From Cyanobacterium aponinum PCC 10605 (lineage in GTDB: Bacteria > Cyanobacteriota > Cyanobacteriia > Cyanobacteriales > Cyanobacteriaceae): DNA of 64,000 bases. The DNA is taken from assembly GCF_000317675.1 (NCBI RefSeq), contig NC_019776.1, positions 1,054,001 through 1,118,000 of the forward strand. Reading direction: 5' to 3'. A program made the position numbers and the translations under genes. The notes under the pieces are model-generated. The model made no database searches and had not been told where the DNA came from. It saw only the letters and a list, made by a program, of their open reading frames with translations. This document shows positions 53,703-62,477 of this stretch, piece by piece. Each line of letters starts with the position of its first letter. Position 1 is the first letter of the stretch.

Positions 53703-55739
53703 CTACTCACTGAAACGAGGAGTCATACAATAAGGACAATCTAACCATTCCTGTTGTAATTCTGCTCCACAGCCACTACAGGTTAAAGATGATTTTCGTT
53801 TAGCCTTCAATTCTGCTTCCAAACCAGAATCAGTAAATGTTACCCTTTCAACTTCTTCTAAGGTTGTATGACCTTGACGAACTAGATTTAAACTATAGGC
53901 TAAAATCGTTACCATTCCTTCTTCAACAGCCTTTTCTTTAATCATGTCAGTGGTTGCTCCTCGGTTAATGAGTTTTTGCAACTCTTCACTCATAACCATA
54001 AACTCATAAACACCCACACGCCCTTTATAACCACCGCCACCACATTTTTGGCAAACCGTGCCATTCGCTTGGGCTTGTTGTAGGGCTTCTCCTGACAAAG
54101 TATTCGCTTTATAAAAGGTAACAGATTCTTCTCCAGATACGGATAAACCAAAACGGGCTAATTCTTCTTTAGTAGGAACATAAGCAATTTTACACTCACT
54201 ACAAACTCTTCGCATTAATCTTTGTGCCAAAACCCCTAACAATGCACCAGAAATCATAAAGGGTTCAACCCCCATTTCGTCCAAACGTGCGATCGCACCT
54301 GCCGCATCATTAGTATGTAGAGTGGTTAAAACCAAGTGTCCAGTCAAAGCGGCTTCGATCGCAGTTTTTGCGGTTTCAGCGTCCCGTGTTTCCCCCACCA
54401 GAATAATATCAGGGTCTTGTCTGAGAAAAGCCCGAAGAATTGAAGCGAAATCCATACCTTTTTCTCGGATTACTTGCACCTGAGTGATTCCTTCTAAAGC
54501 ATACTCAATAGGGTCTTCCGCCGTACTTATGTTCACTCCCGGATCATTTCTCTCCGCTAGGATAGAATAGAGAGTTGTGGACTTACCCGAACCTGTAGGA
54601 CCTGTAACCAAAATTAAACCAAAAGGACGACTGGCAATATCTCTAACTTTTGCCAATGTTTCCTCGTCCGAGATTAAAAAGTCTAAACCTAATTGAGTAG
54701 CCGAATTATCTAATATCCTTAAACAGACCTTTTCACCGTAACGACTAGGCAAACAGTTAACTCGAAAATCCACATTTCTTCCCTGAAACACCCGACGAAT
54801 TTTCCCATCTTGAGGTAAACGGCGTTCTGCAATATCCAACTCAGCCATGATTTTGAAACGAGCTACCACCGCAGTTGTAATATGTTTAGGAAGAGTAAAA
54901 TATTCCCTTAAAACCCCATCTTTGCGCAAACGCACCCTCATTCTGGTTTCTTGGGGTTCAACATGAATATCTGATGCTCCTTCTTGTAAAGCCTTGATGA
55001 GAATTTTATTAACCAACTTGATAATAGGGGCTTGATTAGCATCATTAGAAGTCAAATCACCATCTGGATTTTCGTCTTCAGCTTCATCTAAATCATGATC
55101 CAAATCATCAACAATATCACTAACATCCCCTAACTGATCTAATTTTTGCTTTTCTTTTAACTCTTCTTCTCTTTTTTGTCTTTGCTTATCTTCTTCATAA
55201 AACCTGTTAATTAACTTATCAAAATCTTCTTCAGTAATAACAATTCTTTGTAAGTCAAGGCCTTTTGCTCGTAATATTTTTTTGACATCATCCAACGCCT
55301 GTAAATCATCAGGATTAACCATAGCAACAACAATTACAGGCGGTTCACCCTCAATGCGACGCAAGGGTAAAAGTTTATGACGACGACAAACCTGAACTCC
55401 CATAATAGACTCGATTAAATCAGTCATTTGATCCGCTGCTATTTCTTCTGACTCTGGGTCAACACAATCAACCCCATAAAGAATTTTTAATTCAAAAAGT
55501 TGATGTTGTTTGTACTGTCGCACTAACTCAGGAGACAAAGCCTTGTGGGTGATATTTTCTAAGATTTTTACTAAAGGCTGTTTAGTATTTCTCACTTGTA
55601 CCAACGCCCTTTTTAAATCTTCCTTATCAATGTAACCTGCTTGAATTAGTTTATTTCCAAAGGGATTGAAATAATCTGGACTGACTAAGGCTGTTTTTAG
55701 TTTTTCTTTAGAAGCAGAAGAAATAGGAGTTTGAGTCAT
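53703..55739 (-). CDS. pilB: Type IV pilus assembly ATPase PilB
   Basis: PilB powers pilin polymerisation, needed for twitching motility, phototaxis and DNA uptake in cyanobacteria. The 678-residue protein has an N-terminal MshEN/GspE_N region (about 20-180), a charged linker (about 195-250), and the GspE ATPase with Walker A GPTGSGKSTTLYSIL (about 379-393), Asp box, His box and Walker B. A tetracysteine zinc motif (about 508-560; CSECKIAY and CQKCGGGG) is followed by an extra C-terminal zinc-ribbon CSGCGAELQQEWLDCPYC (about 654-671). The last element is not in all PilB proteins. No pilT or pilC is adjacent within the window; cyanobacteria often encode pilT and pilC just downstream, that is, further left, but here the neighbour is unrelated. 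Confidence 0.93.
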   Translation of the reverse strand: MTQTPISSASKEKLKTALVSPDYFNPFGNKLIQAGYIDKEDLKRALVQVRNTKQPLVKILENITHKALSPELVRQYKQHQLFELKILYGVDCVDPESEEIAADQMTDLIESIMGVQVCRRHKLLPLRRIEGEPPVIVVAMVNPDDLQALDDVKKILRAKGLDLQRIVITEEDFDKLINRFYEEDKQRQKREEELKEKQKLDQLGDVSDIVDDLDHDLDEAEDENPDGDLTSNDANQAPIIKLVNKILIKALQEGASDIHVEPQETRMRVRLRKDGVLREYFTLPKHITTAVVARFKIMAELDIAERRLPQDGKIRRVFQGRNVDFRVNCLPSRYGEKVCLRILDNSATQLGLDFLISDEETLAKVRDIASRPFGLILVTGPTGSGKSTTLYSILAERNDPGVNISTAEDPIEYALEGITQVQVIREKGMDFASILRAFLRQDPDIILVGETRDAETAKTAIEAALTGHLVLTTLHTNDAAGAIARLDEMGVEPFMISGALLGVLAQRLMRRVCSECKIAYVPTKEELARFGLSVSGEESVTFYKANTLSGEALQQAQANGTVCQKCGGGGYKGRVGVYEFMVMSEELQKLINRGATTDMIKEKAVEEGMVTILAYSLNLVRQGHTTLEEVERVTFTDSGLEAELKAKRKSSLTCSGCGAELQQEWLDCPYCMTPRFSE

Positions 55740-56073
55740 GGTGATCAGGAGAATATTAAGTTATAGCTCTAAATTGTTAGCAATAATATCAATATTGTAA
55801 ATGATGTTTTTGTCTTCAGTGGATAAGATAAAAATTTTTAGTTACAAAGATTGTTAAAATACATCATATATTCTGGGAAAAGCTACCAGAAAATAGTTGA
55901 TTGTCTCAATGCCCAAAGTATTCCCACTAAACAAGGCAAGGAATTAAGTTTTAATGTAGTTTATAGAATCTGTCAGGATAAGGCTAGTTGACAAGTGTAA
56001 AATAAAAGCAAGGAATAAGGGTAAGGCGAATACTTCTATCCTCTCAGTTCTTTTATCTATTGAGGATTTTAAC
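55740..56073. other. Upstream region of pilB and the 56074 gene
   Basis: I see no gene or clear repeat in these 334 bases. They should hold divergent promoters for pilB and for the small coiled-coil protein at 56074. Confidence 0.5.
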
Positions 56074-56346
56074 ATGAGTGCATTAACGGATAATGACTTA
56101 AAAGAGTTAAAGGATTTAATTACCTCTAAATTCGAGAGCATATCTAAAGATTTAAACGATATAAAAGTGGATGTAGCTACCATTAAAAGCGATGTTAACG
56201 GATTAGGAAAAAGGTTGGATGATACCAATAAAAGAATTGATAACCTTGAATTTACCAACAGGGGTATCTTCATTACTGTTATTAGTGGATTACTCCTAGC
56301 TGTCATCACCTTAACTGTTAAATTCCTAACACCACCAATTAGCTAA
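56074..56346 (+). CDS. Small coiled-coil, tail-anchored membrane protein
   Basis: A 90-residue protein. Residues 8-63 follow a heptad pattern with polar repeats (DLKELKDLITSKFESISKDLN, DIKVDVATIKSDVNGLGKRL) and should form a coiled coil. Residues 66-86 are a single membrane helix (GIFITVISGLLLAVITLTVKF). The layout resembles XhlA-type haemolysin or phage-related and cyanobacterial membrane-tethered coiled coils, but no function is established. It lies just before the TnpB element on the other strand. The ATG at 56074 has an AGGAT sequence 8 bases upstream. Confidence 0.7.
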   Translation: MSALTDNDLKELKDLITSKFESISKDLNDIKVDVATIKSDVNGLGKRLDDTNKRIDNLEFTNRGIFITVISGLLLAVITLTVKFLTPPIS

Positions 56347-56509
56347 TTTACCGCTCTCAATATTTTAAATAAATTCTATTTAGTTCCCATTTTAACGAAG
56401 AACCAGTGATTTTTTAATATTTATCATTAACAAAAACAAAATCTGACATTTTTGCATTTTCACATTGGGTCAATGCAATTTCTAACTTGTTTGATTTGGT
56501 CTTTAATAT

Positions 56510-56700
56510 CTGTGAACTACCCAACACCGAATCGAAGATTACGGTGTGGGCTTCCTACCCAACAGATAGCGGTGTAGTAGATTTCTTACGTCCTCCTCTA
56601 CCACGTCTTACATCTGGGCAATAGGCTTTATCCCCCGTTCCAGAGGTGAGGGGCTGTGTGCGGAATTTATTTCCGCTCCTTGTAAGCCCCGTCTTTAATA
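56510..56700 (-). ncRNA. Probable omega RNA at the right end of the TnpB element
   Basis: In TnpB systems the guide RNA overlaps the 3' end of tnpB and ends at the right end of the element. Here the minus strand just after the tnpB stop forms a hairpin (56520-56550): CCCACACCG pairs with CGGTGTTGGG around a 12-nt loop with one bulged T. It continues GTAGTTCAC, a right-end sequence typical of cyanobacterial IS200/IS605-type elements as I recall. The true 5' boundary is not visible; 56700 is a rough estimate. The guide would be the flanking DNA left of about 56512. Confidence 0.5.
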
Positions 56701-57945
56701 TTCGTAGTCCTTCATCTCGGATGTTAATTGCCGCATTTATATCCCTGTCATGCTTTGTCTTACATTTTGGACATTCCCAATGTCTTATGTCCAAAGGCAA
56801 ACTATCTACTCTCTTAAGGCATACATGACAAGTTTTAGAACTGGGGAAAAATCTATCTACTTCCATATATGTTTTTCCTTCTTGTTCCGCTTTATATTTA
56901 AGCATGGTACAAAATTGCCCCCAACCTACCTGTTGAATAGCTTTGGCTAGGCAATGATTTTTTATCATACCTTTAACATTGAGGTCTTCTAGCACTATAA
57001 CTTGGTTTTCGTTTACTATCCTACGAGATAGTTTGTGTAGAAAATCCTCACGGCAATTAGTAATTTTTTTATGTACTTTAGCAACTTTTAATCTTGCTTT
57101 ATTTCGATTATTTGACCCTTTTTGTTTACGGGATAATTGTTGCTGTTTTCTCTTTAAGTTAACTTCATGTTTTTTTAATATTTTTGGGTTATCAAACTTA
57201 CTCCCATCACTGGTAATAGCAAAATGATTTAATCCCAAATCAATTCCTATAGCTTTACCTTCAGAGCTTACTTTTGGTTTATCTTTACCATCATCAACCA
57301 AGACAGAGGCATAATATTGATTACAACAATTCTTGGTAATAGTTACGGTTTTAATTTTTCCATCAATAGGACGGTGAATTTTTGCATAAACCAAACCAAT
57401 TTTAGGAACATTAAGACAGTCGCCTTTAATACTGACATTACTAGGGTATTGTAAAGACTGCTTACCATGTTTGCTTTTAAAATTAGGATACTTTGCTCTT
57501 TTTTCAAAGAAATTATTAAAGGCTACTCCAAGATTTAAACAAACCTGTTGTAAGCACTGAGAGTAAGTTTCAGACAACCAAGAAGTTTCCTCCTGTTTTT
57601 TTAGCTCAGGGATTAACTTCTTAACATCGTAACCTGATAAACCTTTACCTGTCTGTTTATAAGTCTCATTCATTAAATTCAAAAAATGATTCCAAAGCCA
57701 TCTACAACTACCAAAGGCTTTTGCCAGTGCTAGTTTTTGAGATGAATCTGGATAAATTCTGATTTTAATGACTTTTAACATTAAGTTAGAGCAAACGAGG
57801 TTTGATATAATTTATGTTAACACAAATTCGAGGAAATGTGGAATCCTTCGGATATTTTTTTTGTTGGGCGATTCATCCCACGCCTATTTGATGTATTTTT
57901 TTAGTCGAAAATTAGGCGTGAGGCTTCTCGCCAATTAAGCTAAAA
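56512..57945 (-). mobile_element. TnpB-only IS200/IS605 (IS1341-type) element
   Basis: The element holds one intact tnpB gene and no tnpA, so it depends on a transposase in trans. The right end (about 56512) has the hairpin described for the omega RNA. The left end has a long imperfect palindrome (57867-57932) with CACGCCTA and TAGGCGTG as inner arms and GGCGA and TCGCC as outer arms, matching left ends of this family. No terminal inverted repeats or duplications are expected for this transposon type. The exact boundary bases and the transposon-adjacent motif were not established. Confidence 0.75.
56555..57781 (-). CDS. tnpB: TnpB RNA-guided nuclease (IS200/IS605 OrfB)
   Basis: A 408-residue TnpB, the Cas12-like RNA-guided DNA nuclease of IS200/IS605 elements. 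The RuvC catalytic residues are all present: Asp181 (AIGIDLGLNHFA), Glu265 (VIVLEDLNVKG) and Asp347 (DRDINAA). A zinc ribbon has Cys318, Cys321, Cys337 and Cys340 (CHVC and CPKC). The N-terminal helix-turn-helix contains SCRWLWNHFLNLM. Length is within the family range. It should remain able to cleave DNA with its omega RNA. The last 28 residues, rich in Arg, Lys and Gly (RRGRGGRKKS), are a basic tail. ATG start and end agree with the predicted ends of the element. Confidence 0.95.
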   Translation of the reverse strand: MLKVIKIRIYPDSSQKLALAKAFGSCRWLWNHFLNLMNETYKQTGKGLSGYDVKKLIPELKKQEETSWLSETYSQCLQQVCLNLGVAFNNFFEKRAKYPNFKSKHGKQSLQYPSNVSIKGDCLNVPKIGLVYAKIHRPIDGKIKTVTITKNCCNQYYASVLVDDGKDKPKVSSEGKAIGIDLGLNHFAITSDGSKFDNPKILKKHEVNLKRKQQQLSRKQKGSNNRNKARLKVAKVHKKITNCREDFLHKLSRRIVNENQVIVLEDLNVKGMIKNHCLAKAIQQVGWGQFCTMLKYKAEQEGKTYMEVDRFFPSSKTCHVCLKRVDSLPLDIRHWECPKCKTKHDRDINAAINIRDEGLRILKTGLTRSGNKFRTQPLTSGTGDKAYCPDVRRGRGGRKKSTTPLSVG

Positions 57946-58062
57946 TATCTCTGACAACTTGGCAAATTTTAATTTTCTTAAAGTTTATTAAAAAAATATA
58001 GTAAACTGCTCTACTTTTTGAGTATGCAACCAAAATAAATATTTATCGGTTCAAAATTAAAG
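57782..58062. other. Left end of the TnpB element and upstream region of the redox cluster
   Basis: 57782-57945 belongs to the TnpB element. After it, AT-rich DNA reaches the start of the cluster. CTGCTCTACTTTTTGAGTATG at about 58005-58026 resembles the left end of the GGCTCT-type elements, but has lost the first bases. I see no gene. Any promoter for the cluster must be between about 57945 and 58060. Confidence 0.5.
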
Positions 58063-58824
58063 ATGTCTATTGAGAAAATACTTTTACCGGTGGAAGAACT
58101 GCATTCAGAAAAAGACGAGATGTTTTCTTTATTTAAAACTCATTTTGAAGGAGTAAATCGTCAACAATTTGAAGAAGATTTAAGTGGTAAAGACTGGGTT
58201 ATTTTATTAAAAGAAAATCTAGTTTTAAAAGGATTTACAACAATAAATTTTTATGATGCAAAATTTCACAACAAACCCGTAAGAATAGTTTATTCAGGAG
58301 ACACAATTACTGATCCCTCCATGTGGTCAAGTCCAGCGTTGGCAAAGGCTTGGGTTGCTTCAGTCAAAGCTATTCATCAAGAAAGAAAAGAAAAATTATA
58401 TTGGCTTTTAATTTCTTCAGGGTTTAGAACTTATCGCTTTTTAAGTATTTTCTGGAAAACATTTTATCCTTGTTATGCACAAAATACACCCCCTGAAATT
58501 GCCGAGTTTATGCACAATTTAGCTCAAGAGAAATTTGGTGAATACTACGATGTATCCACTGGAATTGTTCGCTTTTCACAACCTCAAATTTTAAAACCTC
58601 ATTTGCAAGAAATCCCCGATGAAAGATTAAAAAATTCCCATATCGCTTTTTTTCTCAGAAAAAACCCTAGCCATAATGAAGGAGATGAATTAGTCTGTTT
58701 AGCAGAAGTCTCTGAAACTCATTTAACAAAAGCAGGATTAAGGATTTGGCGAAGTTCTGATTCCATACATATACCTTTCTCCATTAATAAACAAAATTCT
58801 GATGATACAACAAACAAAAAATAA
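58063..58824 (+). CDS. Unknown protein at the head of the redox cluster, possibly GNAT-like
   Basis: A 253-residue soluble protein without signal peptide or membrane segment. I cannot assign it. One stretch (about 45-75, DWVILLKENLVLKGFTTINFYDAKFHNKPVRIVYSGDTI) has the alternating strand pattern of an N-acyltransferase fold with an acyl-CoA-binding beta-bulge, but no clear G-x-G/A motif is visible. It has no Cys-rich or metal motif. Its stop overlaps the start of the Rieske gene by 23 bases (58802-58824), so the two are translated together. An acyl-CoA-dependent step feeding the oxygenases is speculation. Confidence 0.5.
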   Translation: MSIEKILLPVEELHSEKDEMFSLFKTHFEGVNRQQFEEDLSGKDWVILLKENLVLKGFTTINFYDAKFHNKPVRIVYSGDTITDPSMWSSPALAKAWVASVKAIHQERKEKLYWLLISSGFRTYRFLSIFWKTFYPCYAQNTPPEIAEFMHNLAQEKFGEYYDVSTGIVRFSQPQILKPHLQEIPDERLKNSHIAFFLRKNPSHNEGDELVCLAEVSETHLTKAGLRIWRSSDSIHIPFSINKQNSDDTTNKK

Positions 58825-59845
58825 GCGAGTATTTAATCATCCTGAACGCTTTATCGAAGGTTGGTATTGGCTTTTACCCTCGAAAGATTTACCAAAAAAT
58901 AAAGTTAAAGCGGTGTCCTTGTTAGGACGAGATTTAGCCGTTTATCGTACCTATACGGGAAATGTTGTTGCCATGGATGCTTATTGTCCACACATGGGAG
59001 CTCATCTAGCCGAAGGTAAAGTAGAAGGAGAAAGTTTGCGCTGTTTTTTTCATAATTGGAAATTTAGTGCGGATGGTAGTTGTGTAGAAATTCCTTGCTT
59101 GGTCAAAACATTACCTCTGAAAGTCAATACTTGGCCCGTACAAGAGGCTTATGGTTTGATTTGGTTATGGACTGGAAATGAAGTGAAGCTACCGATTCCT
59201 TTTGCTCCTGAATTAGAAAAGGAAGAAGTTTCTACTTGTATAAGTAAAATCTTTGTCAAAGAATGTCATCCCAATGTGGTTATGATTAATGCCATTGATG
59301 CCCACCACTTTAACACAGTACATAATTTTCCCGTAGAAATTAAGTTTAAATCGGAAATTATTAATCCTAGTGTTATTACCTTTAGCAACACTACCAAAGG
59401 AGGCAAAGATTCTTGGTTAATTAATTTAATTCAACCTTTTTATAAGGAACAAGGCACTTATAGTATGTGTTATTGGTATGGCACTGTAGGAACTGTAACT
59501 CTTGGACCAGATTTTTTGCATTTTTATATTATGTTTGCGTTACGAATGTTAGAAAATGGTAAAACTGAAGGTGCAATGGTATCAATGACAAAACGTCGTT
59601 CAGGATTTTTTGGAGCAGTATTTAATAAACTTATACTTTGGGTCACAATTTTAGTGGGCGAATATTTTGCTAAGGGTGATACACAAATATTTAAAACTAT
59701 TAAGTTTAATTTAAAAACCCCCGTTTGGGCTGATCATTCTATTATGGAATTTATTGATCATGTTGAACATCAAACGGTTCTACAGTGGGGAAGTTGGGAA
59801 CAGATTACCGAGGGGATTGATTCTCATTTAACAAATAATCCTTAG
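58802..59845 (+). CDS. Rieske non-heme iron oxygenase (first)
   Basis: A 347-residue Rieske oxygenase alpha-type subunit. The Rieske cluster ligands are Cys62-x-His64 (YCPHMGAHLAEG) and Cys81-x2-His84 (CFFHNW). The non-heme iron site is probably Asp166 with His168/169 and His174 (NAIDAHHFNTVHNF), near the start of the catalytic domain. A hydrophobic run near 290-305 (FNKLILWVTILVGEYF) suggests membrane contact. It resembles the single-component PaO/Lls1-like or KshA-like oxygenases, which use a separate reductase or ferredoxin; a 2Fe-2S ferredoxin gene is four genes downstream. The substrate is unknown. The start overlaps the previous gene by 23 bases. Confidence 0.87.
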   Translation: MIQQTKNKRVFNHPERFIEGWYWLLPSKDLPKNKVKAVSLLGRDLAVYRTYTGNVVAMDAYCPHMGAHLAEGKVEGESLRCFFHNWKFSADGSCVEIPCLVKTLPLKVNTWPVQEAYGLIWLWTGNEVKLPIPFAPELEKEEVSTCISKIFVKECHPNVVMINAIDAHHFNTVHNFPVEIKFKSEIINPSVITFSNTTKGGKDSWLINLIQPFYKEQGTYSMCYWYGTVGTVTLGPDFLHFYIMFALRMLENGKTEGAMVSMTKRRSGFFGAVFNKLILWVTILVGEYFAKGDTQIFKTIKFNLKTPVWADHSIMEFIDHVEHQTVLQWGSWEQITEGIDSHLTNNP

Positions 59846-59862
59846 TCTAATTAGTGAATAAA

Positions 59863-60777
59863 ATGTCGGAAATTTCTAACAAAATTAGCGGTTTTACATT
59901 AAATCACGTCGATTTAGAATCTAAAACCCAACGTTTGCTTACATCAGCTTTAAAAAGGGCTAATATCTGTACTTCTTGTCAACCTCAATCTTTATTTTGG
60001 GATGCCAATTATTTCGGCTTAAATCAGGTTAAATATTTCTGCTCAGCAACTCCTCAACAGCAACAACAAATTCTTCAATTTGCCAACAAGGATTTACTAG
60101 AGGAAATTTATTGGGTGGAACAGGCGGGGGTTGGTTATATGGCGAAAATGGTGATTCTGGCTCAAACCCACGAAGAACGACTTTTATACAGCTTATTTTC
60201 TGCGGACGAGGCTACTCATTTAGCAACTATTACTCCTTTTTTAAAAGAAGTACCGGTTTTTTCTGGGGACACTTTTTTAAGTTATATGGCAAAAGCAATA
60301 GAATCAGATGATAAGTTGTTATTAATGGTCTTGGTTCAAGTGGTTTTAGAGGGCTGGGGTATGGGTCATTATCGCTCTTTGGCAAAGTATTGTTTGAATC
60401 CCCACTTAGGGGAAGTATTGCAGGGATTTTTGGATGCGGAAGCTCGTCATCATGCTTTGGGAGTGACTCTTGTTAAAAATTCTACTGATTATTGTCAGGA
60501 AAGTTTAGGGAATATTTATTCTGCGTTAACTTATTTTCTGCATATAGTACAAGTTGGACCCCAGAGATTATTAATCAATATTGAAAGGGTTTTAGGTTAT
60601 TTATCGGCAAATGATAAAGTGGAAATTTTAACTGAATTGGAAACGGAAAAGCATAGTAGTAAAAAGTTAGATTTATTGCGATCGCTTCTAGTGGGAACTG
60701 TGCCTGATTCAATTATCGAATCTTTAGAAAAACAAGGTTCTTTTCATCCTTATAGTCCCTCACAATGTATTAAGTAG
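59863..60777 (+). CDS. Ferritin-like diiron protein (first)
   Basis: From the ATG at 59863 (a GTG at 59854 would add three residues) the protein has 304 residues, all helical. With GTG numbering, iron ligands in ferritin-like order are Glu89, Glu119 with His122 (DEATH), Glu166 (EGWGMGH) and Glu196 with His199 (DAEARHH), that is E, ExxH, E, ExxH, a four-helix-bundle diiron site. No family name is certain; it may be an oxygenase or desaturase of the AurF/ferritin-like superfamily. It starts within 20 bases of the Rieske gene end, so it is in the same transcript. Confidence 0.75.
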   Translation: MSEISNKISGFTLNHVDLESKTQRLLTSALKRANICTSCQPQSLFWDANYFGLNQVKYFCSATPQQQQQILQFANKDLLEEIYWVEQAGVGYMAKMVILAQTHEERLLYSLFSADEATHLATITPFLKEVPVFSGDTFLSYMAKAIESDDKLLLMVLVQVVLEGWGMGHYRSLAKYCLNPHLGEVLQGFLDAEARHHALGVTLVKNSTDYCQESLGNIYSALTYFLHIVQVGPQRLLINIERVLGYLSANDKVEILTELETEKHSSKKLDLLRSLLVGTVPDSIIESLEKQGSFHPYSPSQCIK

Positions 60778-60800
60778 CCCCACTTAATTAAACGTAAAAT

Positions 60801-60880
60801 AGGTTCAGCTAGTAGTAAGGGCAGAAGCCCTCCGTTGTTTCAAGAACGTTTGAAACCCCTAAAGGGGTAACTACGAACTT
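60801..60880 (+). ncRNA. Multi-branched structured RNA candidate inside the redox cluster
   Basis: The 167-base gap (60778-60944) between the two diiron genes folds, by eye, into an enclosing stem with three hairpins. The outer stem is 801-806 with 875-880 (AGGTTC/GAACTT), continued by GTAGT/ACTAC (812-816 with 870-874) across a 5-nt bulge. The hairpins are AGGGC-AGAA-GCCCT, GTTTCAA-GAACGT-TTGAAAC and CCCC-TAAA-GGGG. The layout, with GGGCAGAAGCCC in the first hairpin, recalls the HEARO/omega RNA of IscB elements as I remember them, yet no IscB gene is present. It may be an orphan or relic RNA, or a regulatory element of the operon. Confidence 0.55.
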
Positions 60881-60944
60881 TCTTTTATTTAATTGGATCT
60901 ACTTAGATAATTTTGGAAAAATTAAAAAAATAAAAGATGATGTT

Positions 60945-62162
60945 ATGAAATCTTTACAGTGTTCCACTAATGAAATAAATCGCCCTTCTTTGACACCAGA
61001 ATCTAAAACTTATCGCCAGTTACAGTTAAATTATAAAAGGGCAAAACAAACAGATCATAGTCCAGATTTAGATCAATTGGCGGCTAATTTTAACTATGAA
61101 GAGTGCAAAAACTGTTACTGGAATCCTCCTGAATTTTCTTTGCTCTATGGTACACCTTTTTGGGAACAAGCTAGTGAGTCTCAAAAAATAATTTTAAATC
61201 AACTTTATTGGGTGGCTTATTATTCTCAAATTATTTCTGCCGAAATTGCTACCATTTTTTTTAATCAAACAAGTGCAACTGGCCTTTATTCTATAGAGGG
61301 TTTTCGGTTAATTTGTGATACTTTAGACTTAGAAACCCGTCAAGAACGCTCTCACATTAGTGCTTTTCGTAGGGTAATAGATGAAGTTGAAAACAAACTT
61401 TTTGGTGAAAGAATATTTAGTTTTCCGATGCGATCGCCCTTTCGAGAAACCATGATTTTTGCTGATACCAATAGTTTTAAAAATTGGTGGAAAAGTTTAC
61501 AATTACACTGTTTCGGCTTACTCTCCGCAGGAAATACTTTTTTAGCCTGTCAATATTTAACTGTTCGGGGTATTCGCACTTTAAACGGTAAATTAGTTCA
61601 ACATCGGCTAAGTAATTTTCATCTCCAACATCCAAACCAAGAAAAATCTCCTATCCCCGCTCAAATATCCTATCATCATTTTCTTGATGAGAGTTTTCAC
61701 TTTAACACTTCTACTATTTTGTCTCATGATGTTAGTAAATGCCTAAAACCCCCCACATATTTTGAACGCTATGTAACAAATTTAGGTATTAGGGGTTGTC
61801 AAAAAGATCATTATCATGTTTCCGTTGCCATCAATGGTATTTTTTGGTACGAGCCTGCTCTTTATGGTGCGATTTTAAAAATAATGCGATCGCCTCTATT
61901 TGGATTTTCTATGGAAGAGGCCAAAGCCATGCTCAAGGATTGCTTTACGAAAGAAACAGAAGGTTTACACAGAAGTTTTCAAACCCATGACGAAGCAATT
62001 TCATCCTATCAATTATATTTAGAACCTTTAGACTTTATTTCTGCCCAAAATAAAACAATGAAAATAATGGCTTCCAACTCGATCGAGAAATATTTAAAAA
62101 CTCAAAAACAAGCCCTAGCAAAATTTTTTAGGCTTACCCAACTACAAAATAGTCGTCAATAA
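60945..62162 (+). CDS. Ferritin-like diiron protein (second), unknown substrate
   Basis: A 405-residue, mostly helical protein. Diiron-type motifs are Glu100 (SAEIATIF), Glu134 with His137 (ERSH) and Asp248-Glu249 with His252 (DESFH), with spacing compatible with the AurF/ferritin-like arrangement E, ExxH and DExxH. The N-terminus has Cys53 and Cys56 (EECKNCYWNP), perhaps a zinc or redox motif. No precise family is recognised. It follows the structured RNA, and the next gene starts 30 bases after its stop. A diiron oxygenase acting with the Rieske enzymes is plausible; the substrate is unknown. Confidence 0.62.
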   Translation: MKSLQCSTNEINRPSLTPESKTYRQLQLNYKRAKQTDHSPDLDQLAANFNYEECKNCYWNPPEFSLLYGTPFWEQASESQKIILNQLYWVAYYSQIISAEIATIFFNQTSATGLYSIEGFRLICDTLDLETRQERSHISAFRRVIDEVENKLFGERIFSFPMRSPFRETMIFADTNSFKNWWKSLQLHCFGLLSAGNTFLACQYLTVRGIRTLNGKLVQHRLSNFHLQHPNQEKSPIPAQISYHHFLDESFHFNTSTILSHDVSKCLKPPTYFERYVTNLGIRGCQKDHYHVSVAINGIFWYEPALYGAILKIMRSPLFGFSMEEAKAMLKDCFTKETEGLHRSFQTHDEAISSYQLYLEPLDFISAQNKTMKIMASNSIEKYLKTQKQALAKFFRLTQLQNSRQ

Positions 62163-62192
62163 AAACTTAAATCCCTTTTATTTATTAACCCA

Positions 62193-62477
62193 ATGCTTTG
62201 TAAAATATCTTTCACCAATAATGAGTTTCCCCCCCTTGAACTTCCTGCTCACCAATCATTAGCAGACCATTTAACTGCCCAAAATTCCCCTATTTTATTT
62301 GGTTGTCGTACAGGTTTATGTGGTACTTGTTTAGTCGAAATTATCGGGAATATTCCTCCCCCAAAGGAAGAAGAAAAAGAAGTATTACAAATTTTAGCCC
62401 CTGAAAACCCCAGAGTCCGTTTAGCTTGTCAACTGGATTTAACTCAAGATATAACCATTAAAACTTATGAAGTTTGA
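62193..62477 (+). CDS. 2Fe-2S plant-type ferredoxin of the redox cluster
   Basis: A 94-residue ferredoxin with ligands Cys38, Cys43, Cys46 and Cys79 (C-x4-C-x2-C...C) in CRTGLCGTC and ACQL. It differs from the general ferredoxin at 43658 in having a short, proline-rich loop (IPPPKEEEKE) between the third and fourth Cys. This spacing resembles ferredoxin domains of oxygenase reductases. The most likely job is to feed electrons to the two Rieske enzymes or the diiron proteins. It overlaps the next gene by 11 bases, so translational coupling is likely. Confidence 0.93.
   Translation: MLCKISFTNNEFPPLELPAHQSLADHLTAQNSPILFGCRTGLCGTCLVEIIGNIPPPKEEEKEVLQILAPENPRVRLACQLDLTQDITIKTYEV

Noticed and set aside
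60778-60944. tRNA gene in the structured gap
   Set aside because: The hairpin sizes, the lack of a CCA-compatible acceptor stem and of a T-arm GTTCRA in place do not fit a tRNA.
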